This document shows positions 1 to 8,261 of a stretch of DNA of 35,189 nucleotides, in pieces (within the stretch, counting starts at the first letter, position 1; each line of letters opens with the position of its first letter). The DNA comes from a virus: positions 1 through 35,189 of IMG/VR virus record IMGVR_UViG_3300025674_000164, one strand, 5' to 3'. Below the pieces are notes generated by a model. It was not told where the DNA came from, made no database searches, and saw nothing but the letters and a program-made list of their open reading frames with translations. Position numbers and translations under genes: made by a program.

Positions 1-14
1 TTATCATATTATTA

Positions 15-242
15 ATGTTTTTTGGCGATCCGATTGGACTCAAAGAATATACTGTAAGGGATAGTTTAGGCGAGTGTATGAAGGCAAAAAGAACTATCGA
101 AAGAAATATACGTGGTGGCAAATCAAAAGAGCATAAGAGCGCATTGATGTTATCATGCCGTAAAATGGAAGTCGTAGTTGATGCAGATTATAGAATACTT
201 GAATTTGTTAATACAGAAACTAATAAGATTAGGGTCAAATAA
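15..242 (+). CDS. Small hypothetical protein, probably 5'-truncated by the window edge
   Basis: 75 residues from the first visible ATG, but the frame is open back to base 3 and adds hydrophobic residues (IILL) before MFF. There is no Shine-Dalgarno sequence ahead of base 15, so the real start is probably outside the window and the visible N-terminus may be the end of a signal or membrane segment. Two cysteines (C21, C48) would fit an exported, disulfide-bonded protein; that is inference. Its TAA overlaps the ATG of the next gene (TAATG), implying translational coupling. I do not recognise a domain. Confidence 0.65.
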   Translation: MFFGDPIGLKEYTVRDSLGECMKAKRTIERNIRGGKSKEHKSALMLSCRKMEVVVDADYRILEFVNTETNKIRVK

Positions 243-520
243 TGGCAGATGGTAATACCAACGTTAGACTAGATAGAATTGAACAAAAGCTAGATAGTCT
301 TGCAGATGCGCTAGTAATGATGGCTAGAGCAGAAGAAAAACTCATAGGGTTAAAAGAAGACCATGATCGAGCATATGAAAGAATGAACAGATTATCTAAA
401 AAGATAGACGAAATTGAAAAGAAAGTAGATGATAATGCCCATACAGTAGGGATTATAAATAAATTAGTATTAGCAGCGATAGTCGCTGCCGTTGGCGCAG
501 TAGTAGCCCAATGGATGTAA
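242..520 (+). CDS. Coiled-coil protein with C-terminal membrane anchor (XhlA-like topology)
   Basis: 92 residues. Residues 8-66 form a charged heptad-like helix (RLDRIEQKLDSL onward), followed by one hydrophobic segment at about 72-90 (LVLAAIVAAVGAVV). This topology, a cytoplasmic amphipathic coil plus one C-terminal TM helix, is that of XhlA-type haemolysin/holin accessory proteins and of many phage spacer or lysis-associated membrane proteins. No sequence identity to XhlA is claimed. The start is coupled to the previous stop through TAATG. A role in lysis or at the membrane is only a guess from topology. Confidence 0.65.
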   Translation: MADGNTNVRLDRIEQKLDSLADALVMMARAEEKLIGLKEDHDRAYERMNRLSKKIDEIEKKVDDNAHTVGIINKLVLAAIVAAVGAVVAQWM

Positions 521-533
521 AGGAGAAAAGATA

Positions 534-1394
534 ATGTCACTATTCGGACAAAATCCATTTAAAGAGTTCCGGGCTACTCTAAACGAAAAAGCCCAAAAGG
601 ATGAAGGTAATGCTTTTACCAAGGCATTAAATGCAGCAAGAGAAAAAGGCGAAAACTCCTTTGTTGTTGCTGGTAAAAAATTCGATGTGAAAACTGAAAT
701 GGCTAAATTATCCAAAGAAGATAATACCAATGATAAAGAAGATGATGGCGAAGGTATGGACAAGGTTCAGCCAAAGGCATTGAAAAAGAAATTTAAAAAT
801 CGTAAAGATAAAGACATTGATAATGATGGTGATGTGGATTCATCAGATGAATATCTACATAATCGCCGTAAAACCGTTTCCAAAAAAGTTGACGAAAATG
901 ATGATGAAGAAGAAAACGGCAATGATGATAATGAAAAGAAAAAGATGAAGAAAAAAGGCGAAAAAGATGATGTGGAAATGAATCCTAAGATGGAATCACG
1001 TATCCGTCAATCACTACGCGATGTTCTTGAGGCAAATAATAATCCAAATAAGGATAAAGCTGAGAAACCAGAAGATGCCCTAAAAGGTAAAGGTGCCAAG
1101 GACATGATGGAACCAGCCAAAAAGCCTGAAGTTGATGATACCGAAGAAAAAGGTCATGATGATGCATCTAAGGCTGGTAAGGTAACCAAACCGGCAAAGG
1201 GTCGTAACGGAAGTGATAACGTCCGGACAGGTGATCAGAAGGTACAAGCGCCTGGCACACCAATGAAAAAGACCATGGAAGCATATTTAGAAGTACAAGA
1301 AAAATGGCTAAAGTTACAGGAACCAATTGATGGTGCAACACAGATTGATCCTGATGCTGTAATTCAAAGTGCAGAAGAAGAAACTAAGGAGTAA
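534..1394 (+). CDS. Highly charged virion-associated protein with an EF-hand/dockerin-type calcium loop
   Basis: 286 residues, preceded by a GGAG Shine-Dalgarno. The N-terminal 55 residues (SLFGQNPFKEF, GNAFTKALNAA) look folded. The rest is very rich in Lys, Asp and Glu and probably disordered. Residues 94-105 read D-I-D-N-D-G-D-V-D-S-S-D, with acidic ligands at loop positions 1, 3, 5, 9 and 12 and Gly at 6, which is a textbook calcium loop. It is followed by a basic stretch (EYLHNRRK). I recall this loop recurring in large charged proteins of marine T4-like phages, usually unannotated. A scaffold or head-internal role is possible but not shown. Confidence 0.75.
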   Translation: MSLFGQNPFKEFRATLNEKAQKDEGNAFTKALNAAREKGENSFVVAGKKFDVKTEMAKLSKEDNTNDKEDDGEGMDKVQPKALKKKFKNRKDKDIDNDGDVDSSDEYLHNRRKTVSKKVDENDDEEENGNDDNEKKKMKKKGEKDDVEMNPKMESRIRQSLRDVLEANNNPNKDKAEKPEDALKGKGAKDMMEPAKKPEVDDTEEKGHDDASKAGKVTKPAKGRNGSDNVRTGDQKVQAPGTPMKKTMEAYLEVQEKWLKLQEPIDGATQIDPDAVIQSAEEETKE

Positions 1395-1397
1395 TAA

Positions 1398-1787
1398 ATG
1401 GCAATCAGTCCTCCAAATTATCAAAAGGATGCTATCCCAACTGCTCGCGGTTGGACCCATCCTCGTACAGGTGAATTATTAAAGGCACAAAAATTATCTC
1501 CTCAACAAATTGATGAGTATAATGGTGTTGCCACAATTCCAATTGTTCAAACCATAACAGAATCTCCTGTTAACGAACAGGAATTTGCTGAAGAGCATCT
1601 TGAACTGGACATGGATAATCTTTCAACCGAAGAAACAGAAGAAGAGTATTGGATGGAAGATGATTTGGACGGTATGTCCAAAAAGGAACTAGAAGAACTT
1701 GGTCGTGAATATGGAATTGAACTTGACCGTCGCCTTAATAAGGATATATTGATTGAACAGTTGAAAGCAGTAATGTTTGAGGATTAA
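1398..1787 (+). CDS. Acidic protein with C-terminal SAP/Rho-N-like helix pair
   Basis: 129 residues. The N-terminal third is short and proline-containing (PTARGWTHPRTGELLKAQKL). The middle is strongly acidic. The C-terminus, about 92-126 (GMSKKELEELGREYGIELDR, then LNKDILIEQL), has the spacing of the SAP/HeH/Rho-N-like helix-extension-helix motif found at protein termini in many phage structural proteins. It lies 3 nt after the previous gene and is probably cotranscribed. Function unknown. The SAP-like reading is by pattern only. Confidence 0.7.
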   Translation: MAISPPNYQKDAIPTARGWTHPRTGELLKAQKLSPQQIDEYNGVATIPIVQTITESPVNEQEFAEEHLELDMDNLSTEETEEEYWMEDDLDGMSKKELEELGREYGIELDRRLNKDILIEQLKAVMFED

Positions 1788-1807
1788 AATTCCTTATACA
1801 TATTATC

Positions 1808-2164
1808 ATGGAATTAAATGAAAAAAACTTTCTTCTTTATGCCTCGAGGCACTACTATAATCCAACGTTTTCGGATATAGAAGAATTTCACGAGGATTTG
1901 AAAAGATTTAAATATATTAAACGTTTGGTTAATAGGTATATCGAAAACGGAAATCTATCTGAACGTTTAATATTAAATCACCTTATTGTTATATTTAATG
2001 TTTTTGGATCAGAAGCGGCATTAAATATGCTTCAGGTAAAACTGGAACAAAAACATTGGCCAACAGTAAAACCTTTCCTTGTTTTTTTAAGGTATATTAC
2101 AAATGAACAATTAACAGGGATAAAAATGGATAAAAGAGTTGTAGAGGAACTGAGGAAAATATAA
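1808..2164 (+). CDS. Conserved marine T4-like phage protein, unknown function
   Basis: 118 residues, probably all helical. It opens with MELNEKNFLLYASRHYYNP and contains LKRFKYIKRLVNRY and LILNHLIVIFNVFG. I recognise this pattern from small proteins of marine T4-like phages without assigned function. Its TAA overlaps the next ATG (TAATG). No catalytic motif, TM segment or signal peptide is visible. The 20-nt gap before it carries no clear Shine-Dalgarno sequence. Confidence 0.75.
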   Translation: MELNEKNFLLYASRHYYNPTFSDIEEFHEDLKRFKYIKRLVNRYIENGNLSERLILNHLIVIFNVFGSEAALNMLQVKLEQKHWPTVKPFLVFLRYITNEQLTGIKMDKRVVEELRKI

Positions 2165-2751
2165 TGGGTATTCTTAAAAGAGCAGCTGACCTCACCTACA
2201 CCTTTAGGTTTATTCGTATGCTGGTGTTAAAATGGGAAAGTTGGGATGCATATAAACTTGGTATCATTGATGAAAACGGTAAAAGAGACAAGACCGTAAA
2301 ACTCGATGATGATGAAAAGAAATCAGCATATACTCCTTTCATTAGACTTTGCGCTAATATAAAAAGATTATTAAGTAAAATTCCTGGAGGTGGGACCAAA
2401 TTAGGTTCCTTTGCCGCTGCACTATTCCTAATCAAAGAAAAATATGGAATGAAAGATGAACACCTTTCACAGATTTGTGAAAAGTTCAATGTTGATTTAT
2501 TAGATGTTCTTAATGAATCATCTGAGTGGTTTGTATTAGAAGATAAACAGATATCACCAGGAATCTATACCATTCTAGAAAATAAAATTTTAAATTCCTC
2601 ATATGAAGAGTTTTGTTATGCCAAAGATAAAATCAAAGTGCTGGATGATTCATATCCGGTTGGTGATGTTTTTGGTTTGGATATCTATGAAGGAATCCAT
2701 ATTAAAACAAATCAGAAAATTTATTTCACAATCAGTGAGGTTTACAAATGA
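2164..2751 (+). CDS. Conserved marine T4-like phage protein, unknown function
   Basis: 195 residues. The N-terminus is MGILKRAADLTYTFRFIRML, with a further conserved-looking segment TKLGSFAAALFLIKEKYGM at about 79-97. The C-terminal half looks like a mixed alpha/beta domain (VYPVGDVFGLDIYEGIHI type strands). It is coupled upstream by TAATG and downstream by ATGA. It always seems to accompany the preceding 118-residue protein in marine T4-like phages as far as I recall. No functional motif is identified. Confidence 0.75.
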   Translation: MGILKRAADLTYTFRFIRMLVLKWESWDAYKLGIIDENGKRDKTVKLDDDEKKSAYTPFIRLCANIKRLLSKIPGGGTKLGSFAAALFLIKEKYGMKDEHLSQICEKFNVDLLDVLNESSEWFVLEDKQISPGIYTILENKILNSSYEEFCYAKDKIKVLDDSYPVGDVFGLDIYEGIHIKTNQKIYFTISEVYK

Positions 2752-3098
2752 ACGAGGGTAGTGGTTTTCAACCAGCGATGATGTTGCACGGTCCTACAAA
2801 GAAAAAGATCCTTGCAAAACAAAAGAAAAAGAAGAACGAAGGTTTGTGGGATAACATTCACGCCAAAAGACGTAGAGGGGAAAAGATGAGGAAAAAAGGT
2901 GAAAAAGGTGCACCTACAGCAGATGCATTACGTAGAGCAAGAGGTGAACAAAAAGAGGACACCACAACGGCATCAATTCCTAATCCGGCACAAACATCTC
3001 AAGGGCCTGTTGTTGCATTTCTTGACCGTAGATCAAAAAAGAAAAAGAAACTACTCAAGAAGTTTCGTGAATACAATAAGGAAATGGGTATTGAATAA
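2748..3098 (+). CDS. Lys/Arg-rich basic protein with WDNIHAKRRRGEKMRKKGEKGAPT-type motif
   Basis: 116 residues and extremely basic. Residues about 32-55 hold a WDNIHAKRRRGEKMRKKG core, followed by GAPTADALRRARG. This short basic motif is one I associate with several marine T4-like phage proteins, typically beside structural genes. The charge suggests DNA or RNA binding, or packaging inside the capsid; that is inference. It overlaps the previous gene by ATGA and the next by TAATG, so it sits inside a coupled operon. Confidence 0.7.
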   Translation: MNEGSGFQPAMMLHGPTKKKILAKQKKKKNEGLWDNIHAKRRRGEKMRKKGEKGAPTADALRRARGEQKEDTTTASIPNPAQTSQGPVVAFLDRRSKKKKKLLKKFREYNKEMGIE

Positions 3099-4687
3099 TG
3101 ACTAAATTGCGTGATATTGCACGTATTTTATCGCGCACTGAGGCAGCAAATACTGACAATCAGAGATTATTGATTGCTGGTGAAGCCTTTGATTCCAATT
3201 TAGCAACACCCATTATTAATTCTTCTCTACCAGCAATATCATCAATATTCCAAACTCACGATTCATTACCTACCGATAATTTAAGTATGGGCGACACTGC
3301 ACTTGTTATTGATAGTGAAAAGTATTATTTTAGTGATGGTAATATTTGGTATTCTGTTGGTGTATTTAACCAAATACCTGATTGGGATGCCGCATTTACT
3401 GCAACATATGAAGTTGCTGATGAAGATACAAATCTGGTAATTACTAATACTGCCTCTGATTCAGATGATCCAGATGGAATTTTTACATACAGTGGTGAGG
3501 TATATGCACCTCAGGTTCCAGTTGCCAATACGCTAATGACAAGTATTACAGTTGATTCTGATGTTGGATCCTGGACATTTAACGCTGCACCTGAGACAAG
3601 TGTTCTTCCAGTCTATGATGCAGATGGAACCGGTGGATCTACTTTTAAATATATTTTTAGAGCAACAGACGGTATTAATACAATAACAGATAGTGCTACT
3701 ATTGATTGGACATTTCCTTCAGTGCCTCCAGTGACATGGCCTTCTCGTAGTACGTATGGTGGCACAACTTACGGTTATGCCATGGGTGGTCAGGCCGATA
3801 CTGATAGAATGGAAAGGTGGTCCTTATCATCTGACGGTAATGCCGCATTTGTAGGGAATTTAGGTAGTGGCACTTTCTTAGGTGGTTCAGGTGGTTCCGG
3901 AACATATGGGTATGTTTTCGGAAGTGGTTTACAATGGCAAAAATATCAATATTCCAGTGATACAGATGTTTATAACGTTCGAGATACCACATTTCCAAAT
4001 AACATCTCACAAGCAGCAACAGGTATGAGTGGAAATAGGTCAAAAGGGTATTTAATGGGTACTGGGTGGCCATCACCAGCAAATAGTAGCATTAAAAATT
4101 ATTATGATCGTATTACTTACAGTACAGACACTTGGGCGACTAATGTTGGCACACTTACGACATATTCAGATACTTATGGTGGTATGGTAAATAGTTCACC
4201 AACACAGCAATATACTACTGGTGGGGGAATATACAGAAGTTCATTTCCGTATGGTGAAAGTGTTGCTACATCAATATATTCATTTCCTTTTGCGAGTGAA
4301 GGAGCAACATCAGATATAGGTTATGATAACTTATGGCCATATTCAGCCTCACTATATGGTAGTTCTGCTTCATCAACTACCTATGGATATAATTTTGGTG
4401 GTGTGAATTACCAACCAGCGCCAGATACATATTCGAATAGTGTTACAAAATTTCCATTTGCTAATAATTCCAATTCTACATTGGTTGGAAGTATGGCCTC
4501 AGCAAAATCAACTAGGGTAGCTGGAGTTTCATCTACAAGTCATGGTTATATGGCTGGTGGTGTTTCAACACCTTGGTCACCAGATGCTAATGGCATCGGT
4601 AAATTTTCATTTGCATCCGATGCTAATGCCACAGATGTGGGTGATTTAACATACGCAGATTACGGTAAAACTGGAGGGCAATATTAA
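3098..4687 (+). CDS. Tail-appendage protein: shared N-terminal module, Ig/cadherin-like domain, Kelch-like propeller
   Basis: 529 residues. Residues 1-90 (MTKLRDIARILSRTEAANTD to GNIWYSVGVF) are a module shared with the next two genes, presumably an attachment or capping domain. Residues about 95-206 look like a cadherin/Big-type beta domain (TNTASDSDDPDGIFTY, FRATDGINTITDSATI). Residues about 215-529 contain six repeats of the type (Y/H)GY-x-x-GG followed by KFSFASDANATDVGDL-like strands, as in Kelch-type beta-propellers of marine phage appendages. A receptor or surface-glycan binding role is likely. It is coupled to both neighbours by TAATG. Confidence 0.8.
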   Translation: MTKLRDIARILSRTEAANTDNQRLLIAGEAFDSNLATPIINSSLPAISSIFQTHDSLPTDNLSMGDTALVIDSEKYYFSDGNIWYSVGVFNQIPDWDAAFTATYEVADEDTNLVITNTASDSDDPDGIFTYSGEVYAPQVPVANTLMTSITVDSDVGSWTFNAAPETSVLPVYDADGTGGSTFKYIFRATDGINTITDSATIDWTFPSVPPVTWPSRSTYGGTTYGYAMGGQADTDRMERWSLSSDGNAAFVGNLGSGTFLGGSGGSGTYGYVFGSGLQWQKYQYSSDTDVYNVRDTTFPNNISQAATGMSGNRSKGYLMGTGWPSPANSSIKNYYDRITYSTDTWATNVGTLTTYSDTYGGMVNSSPTQQYTTGGGIYRSSFPYGESVATSIYSFPFASEGATSDIGYDNLWPYSASLYGSSASSTTYGYNFGGVNYQPAPDTYSNSVTKFPFANNSNSTLVGSMASAKSTRVAGVSSTSHGYMAGGVSTPWSPDANGIGKFSFASDANATDVGDLTYADYGKTGGQY

Positions 4688-7227
4688 TGACTAAGTCAAG
4701 GGATATTGCAAAAATTCTTGGCGTTACCGAGGATAACAATCCTAACAGTTCAAGAATATTATTTTTAGATGAGAGTCTGGACTCTGCAAGAATTACAGAT
4801 ATTGCAGATACGACTTCACCATCATTAACTGTATATGATTCTGTTAACGAATTACCTGTACAGAGTTTAGTATCTGGTACACAGGCTTATGTGAAATCAA
4901 ATAAAAGATTATATGTGACACTAAATAATGCCTATTATAATATTGCCACAGTTAACCTGACACCTACAGTTACATTGGATCCATCTGGTACTATTGTATT
5001 ATCAGATAGTGGTCAACCTTCTGCAATTGTTACCATGATTGCTACTGACTCAGATGGTAGAGATGCTGATTTAACCTTTGCTGTTGAATCAGATGGTAAT
5101 ATGCTTGGAAGGGCAACACTCACACAGGATTCAAGTGTATTTACAATTAATCCATTGACAGCAGATAGTGGCGCAACTACCGGTACATTTACTCTCACTT
5201 TCAAGGCAAATGATGGTATTAATATTGGTACCGCAACAAAAGATTTTAGTTTGACATTTGCTACCAGTGTAGTTGATTCATCTGCTGAAACCATATTATT
5301 GGTAAAGGCAACAGGTAGTGGTTTAGAAAACGATGCAATCACATATAAAAATTCAAGTGATGTAACAACAGGATTTACAGAAACTGGCGACCCAACCGCA
5401 GCCACGTTTTCGCCATATCGTAGTGGTGGGTATAGTACCAATTTTGATGGAACAGGAGATTATCTAAGCATTGATCTTGGTGCAAATGGTGGTCCTGATG
5501 GTGATTGCACATTTGAGTTTTGGGTGTATTATAAAAACGGTAGTACTAATTCTGGGTTCTTTCATCTATCTTCAACATCTGGTGGTTTTAATAGTAGCAA
5601 TAATGCGTACGGTGTTGGAAAACAGTCAAACACATTTAGATTCTATAAGGGTTCTTCTGGGGCAGTTGTTGGTGCAACTGCCCACGCAGATTACGATAAT
5701 ACTTGGGTTCATTTAGCATTAGTAAGATCAAGTGGGACAGTAACACTTTATATAAATGGTGTTGCTGATGCCAACACGGGTACAAATAATAATGACAACT
5801 CTAACAAAAGATATTTAGCAATAGGTGGTTATTATAGTACTTCATTTTTGACTCCCTCATATATTAGAGATTTTAGATATGTAAAGGGCACTGCTGTTTA
5901 TACCTCTAACTTTACGCCTCCAACAGAACCACTCACTGCTATTTCAGGTACACAGTTCTTGATGGGAAGTCTTCCATATTTTGCGGATCAATCAACAAAT
6001 AATCATACATTTACTGTAAATGGTGACACAAGAACTTTACCATACGGACCATATGATTATTCGCCATGGACGGCAGATGATGTTGGTGGCTCTGTTTATC
6101 TTGACGGAACAGGTGATGATTTAACAACAGCGAGTTCTAGTGATTTTGCTTATGGCACAGGTGATTTTACCTGGGAGGCATGGATATATGTCACTGGAGC
6201 AAAAGCTAATCACTATTTACTAGATCATGGTTCTAATGGTGGAACTATGAACATTGCAAATACTAAAATTAGATATTATAATTCTACAATAGGTATATCA
6301 AGTGCTCTTTATACTACAGGTGGGACCATCACATATAATGCTTGGCATCATATTGCATTTGTAAGATCCAGTGGAACAACTACAATTTACGTTGATGGTG
6401 CTGTAGGATCAAGTGCTGCTGATACTCATAACTATGGCACACAAGCCGTTACTGTAGGAGACTATGGTAGCGGTGGATATAATTTTCTCGGTTATATTGC
6501 AGACTTACGAATAGTAAAAGGAACCGCAATTTATACCTCTGCATTCACACCACCAACTGCTCCATTATCTCATACAGGTAGTGGAACATCATTACTAATG
6601 AACAATAAGTCAGACGCAAATATCTATGATGCAGCTGCTGGTAATGTTTTGGTTTCTATAGATGATCTCTATGGTAACGGAGTGCAATCAAACACTACAC
6701 CTAGGAAGTTTACCACATCCTCTTCTATGTTCTTTAGTTCAGATGGAAGTTATCTAATAGTCCCTGATACAGAATTACTTGGATTTGGTACCGGAGACTT
6801 TACCTGGGAACTTTGGATCTGGTCTAACGGCATGATTCCTTCCTATGTCTTGGAATTTGGAACAGGTGGTAATAGTGGAATTCATTATCCAACATCTCAG
6901 GGACATCTTTCTTATTATAATTCTACTGTTGGAACAGGAAGCACACTTTATACAACAGGTTTTAGTACATTTGATTCAAGTACATGGATGCATATAGCTG
7001 TTTCACGAGTGAGTGGAACAACTTACCTATTCAAAGATGGTACTCTTACAACATCTGCTAGTGATTCACATAACTATGGTACCTCAAATGCTTTGTATAT
7101 TGGGACATACGGTGCTTCTTTAGGTACCTTAGGTTTTTATGGTAGGATGCAAGATATCAGAATTACAAAGGGCAAAGGCAGATATACATCATCATTTACA
7201 GCCCCAACAGCAGAGTTTGAACTATGA
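4687..7227 (+). CDS. Tail-appendage protein: shared N-terminal module, Ig-like domain, three LamG/concanavalin-like domains
   Basis: 846 residues. Residues 1-90 repeat the module of the preceding gene (MTKSRDIAKILGVTEDNN to AYYNIATVN). Residues about 92-192 are a cadherin/Big-like domain (ATDSDGRDADLTFAV). Three LamG_3-type jelly rolls follow at about 245-415, 465-635 and 700-846. Each contains F-x-G-T-G-D-x-L, CTFEFWV/FTWEAWI/FTWELWI, W-x-H-(L/I)-A, a (Y/F)-(I/V/K)-(N/D)-G hairpin and R-(D/I)-x-R-(Y/I)-x-K-G-x-(A/G)-x-Y-T-S. LamG folds bind glycans, so host-surface adhesion is the likely job. Stop and next start overlap as ATGA. Confidence 0.82.
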   Translation: MTKSRDIAKILGVTEDNNPNSSRILFLDESLDSARITDIADTTSPSLTVYDSVNELPVQSLVSGTQAYVKSNKRLYVTLNNAYYNIATVNLTPTVTLDPSGTIVLSDSGQPSAIVTMIATDSDGRDADLTFAVESDGNMLGRATLTQDSSVFTINPLTADSGATTGTFTLTFKANDGINIGTATKDFSLTFATSVVDSSAETILLVKATGSGLENDAITYKNSSDVTTGFTETGDPTAATFSPYRSGGYSTNFDGTGDYLSIDLGANGGPDGDCTFEFWVYYKNGSTNSGFFHLSSTSGGFNSSNNAYGVGKQSNTFRFYKGSSGAVVGATAHADYDNTWVHLALVRSSGTVTLYINGVADANTGTNNNDNSNKRYLAIGGYYSTSFLTPSYIRDFRYVKGTAVYTSNFTPPTEPLTAISGTQFLMGSLPYFADQSTNNHTFTVNGDTRTLPYGPYDYSPWTADDVGGSVYLDGTGDDLTTASSSDFAYGTGDFTWEAWIYVTGAKANHYLLDHGSNGGTMNIANTKIRYYNSTIGISSALYTTGGTITYNAWHHIAFVRSSGTTTIYVDGAVGSSAADTHNYGTQAVTVGDYGSGGYNFLGYIADLRIVKGTAIYTSAFTPPTAPLSHTGSGTSLLMNNKSDANIYDAAAGNVLVSIDDLYGNGVQSNTTPRKFTTSSSMFFSSDGSYLIVPDTELLGFGTGDFTWELWIWSNGMIPSYVLEFGTGGNSGIHYPTSQGHLSYYNSTVGTGSTLYTTGFSTFDSSTWMHIAVSRVSGTTYLFKDGTLTTSASDSHNYGTSNALYIGTYGASLGTLGFYGRMQDIRITKGKGRYTSSFTAPTAEFEL

Positions 7228-7496
7228 CAAAAGTAAGAGACATTGCAAAAATGCTTAATTCCACTGAGGTAACGAATACGGATAATAAGCCTTTGGTATT
7301 TACACAATTGGATTCGGATTTAGTCAGTGCAGTTGCCGCTGCGTCCACGGGAACCTTTGCATCATATTCAGATATAAACTCATTACCCGTAACAAATGTA
7401 TCAGCAGGAGCAACTGCTTTTGTAACATCATTACAAAGATACTATATGTATGAAGGTTCCGGTTGGTATAATATAAGACTAGATAGTGATAGTTAA
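7224..7496 (+). CDS. Stand-alone copy of the appendage N-terminal module
   Basis: 90 residues (MTKVRDIAKMLNSTEVTNTD to GWYNIRLDSDS). It aligns end to end with residues 1-90 of the two preceding proteins, including the signature LPV-x-N-V-S-x-G-x-x-A-F-V and the closing WYNI. It stops where the others continue into the beta domain. It could be a free capping or adaptor subunit, or the remnant of a third appendage gene that lost its distal domains. The clean ATGA coupling to the upstream gene and the intact frame favour a functional protein. Confidence 0.75.
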   Translation: MTKVRDIAKMLNSTEVTNTDNKPLVFTQLDSDLVSAVAAASTGTFASYSDINSLPVTNVSAGATAFVTSLQRYYMYEGSGWYNIRLDSDS

Positions 7497-7497
7497 C

Positions 7498-7507
7498 AGG
7501 AGGTGAT
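7498..7507 (+). promoter_or_regulatory. Near-perfect Shine-Dalgarno sequence before the holin candidate
   Basis: AGGAGGTGAT is complementary over ten bases to the usual 3' end of bacterial 16S rRNA and ends 3 nt before the ATG at 7511. Nearly all other genes here use coupling overlaps or shorter GGAG/AGGA sites, so this gene appears set for strong independent translation. Confidence 0.7.
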
Positions 7508-7510
7508 ATT

Positions 7511-7969
7511 ATGTTATCATTATTAGGATCATTAATTGGATTTGCAGGTTCTGCAGTTCCAGCGATCACAGATTCGTTTGCCAAAAAGGCAGACAATAAA
7601 CATGAAATTGAAAAGATGAAAGTCATGGCTGAACTCAGGGCAAAAGGGTTTGACCATGATATGAAAATGTATGAACAACAGGGGGCCGATAAAGAGCATG
7701 ACCGTCTGATTCAACATGATATAAGTATAAACAAAGGGACAGGGTTTATTGCTGGTTTACAGAAATCAGTTAGACCAGTAATCACTTATGGTTTCTTTGC
7801 ATTATTTGTAACAATTGAGATTACATTATTAATGACAGCAATAGAAAAAGGTACTGACTTTGCCGAAGCGATTCAGTTATTATGGGACGAGGATACAAAA
7901 GCTATCTTTGCCGCAATTATATCATTCTGGTTTGGATCCAGAGCACTTGATAAAGCGAGGAAAAAATGA
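7511..7969 (+). CDS. Putative holin of the three-TM (GTA/3TMs) type
   Basis: 152 residues. A weak hydrophobic N-terminus (1-20) is followed by a long charged helix (25-70). Two clear membrane helices come after the hallmark S-V-R-P-V-I-T-Y at about 86-93: residues 91-110 (FFALFVTIEITLLMTA) and 131-145 (AIFAAIISFWFG). This order and the VRP-x-x-x-Y motif match the 'holin of 3TMs, for gene-transfer release' family. It would permeabilise the inner membrane at lysis. No endolysin gene lies next to it in the window. The start follows a very strong Shine-Dalgarno. Confidence 0.72.
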   Translation: MLSLLGSLIGFAGSAVPAITDSFAKKADNKHEIEKMKVMAELRAKGFDHDMKMYEQQGADKEHDRLIQHDISINKGTGFIAGLQKSVRPVITYGFFALFVTIEITLLMTAIEKGTDFAEAIQLLWDEDTKAIFAAIISFWFGSRALDKARKK

Positions 7970-8172
7970 GAGAAACATTAATTAAGGCAGTAATATCTCA
8001 CGCACAAGGCCACATCAATAAACATTTAGCCAATATCGAAGTCTATATGACTAACCCTGCAGGTATTGGTGAACATTCGGATATTATGGAAGCAATCGAA
8101 ATGGAACTAGAACAGGTTGCAAAATATGATGATCAAATTGAAATGATAAAAAAATATTATGTAAAAAAGTAA
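7966..8172 (+). CDS. Small conserved marine T4-like phage protein
   Basis: 68 residues with no TM or cysteine. The segment HINKHLANIEVYMTNPAGIG at about 16-35, then EHSDIMEAIEMELEQVAKYD, is a pattern I recall as widely conserved in marine T4-like phages without known function. It overlaps the holin candidate by ATGA, so it is made from the same message. It is the last gene before the first early-type promoter. Confidence 0.75.
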   Translation: MRETLIKAVISHAQGHINKHLANIEVYMTNPAGIGEHSDIMEAIEMELEQVAKYDDQIEMIKKYYVKK

Positions 8173-8192
8173 AGAAACACCGTTTTTTAGGG

Positions 8193-8221
8193 TTTACAAA
8201 GACCTACTTTTGATATATAAT
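8193..8221 (+). promoter_or_regulatory. Sigma70-type promoter P1 upstream of nrdJ
   Basis: TTTACA at 8193-8198 and TATAAT at 8216-8221, with a 17-bp spacer. It belongs to a set of nine promoters of identical geometry in this window and drives nrdJ and the genes behind it. It lacks the AAAAAAACAC block upstream of -35 that five of the others share. A weak AAAG/CTTT dyad spans the -35 end and the spacer. Confidence 0.75.
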
Positions 8222-8261
8222 ACTACCTATCAAGTAAAAAATCATATAAGGAATTCATGTA

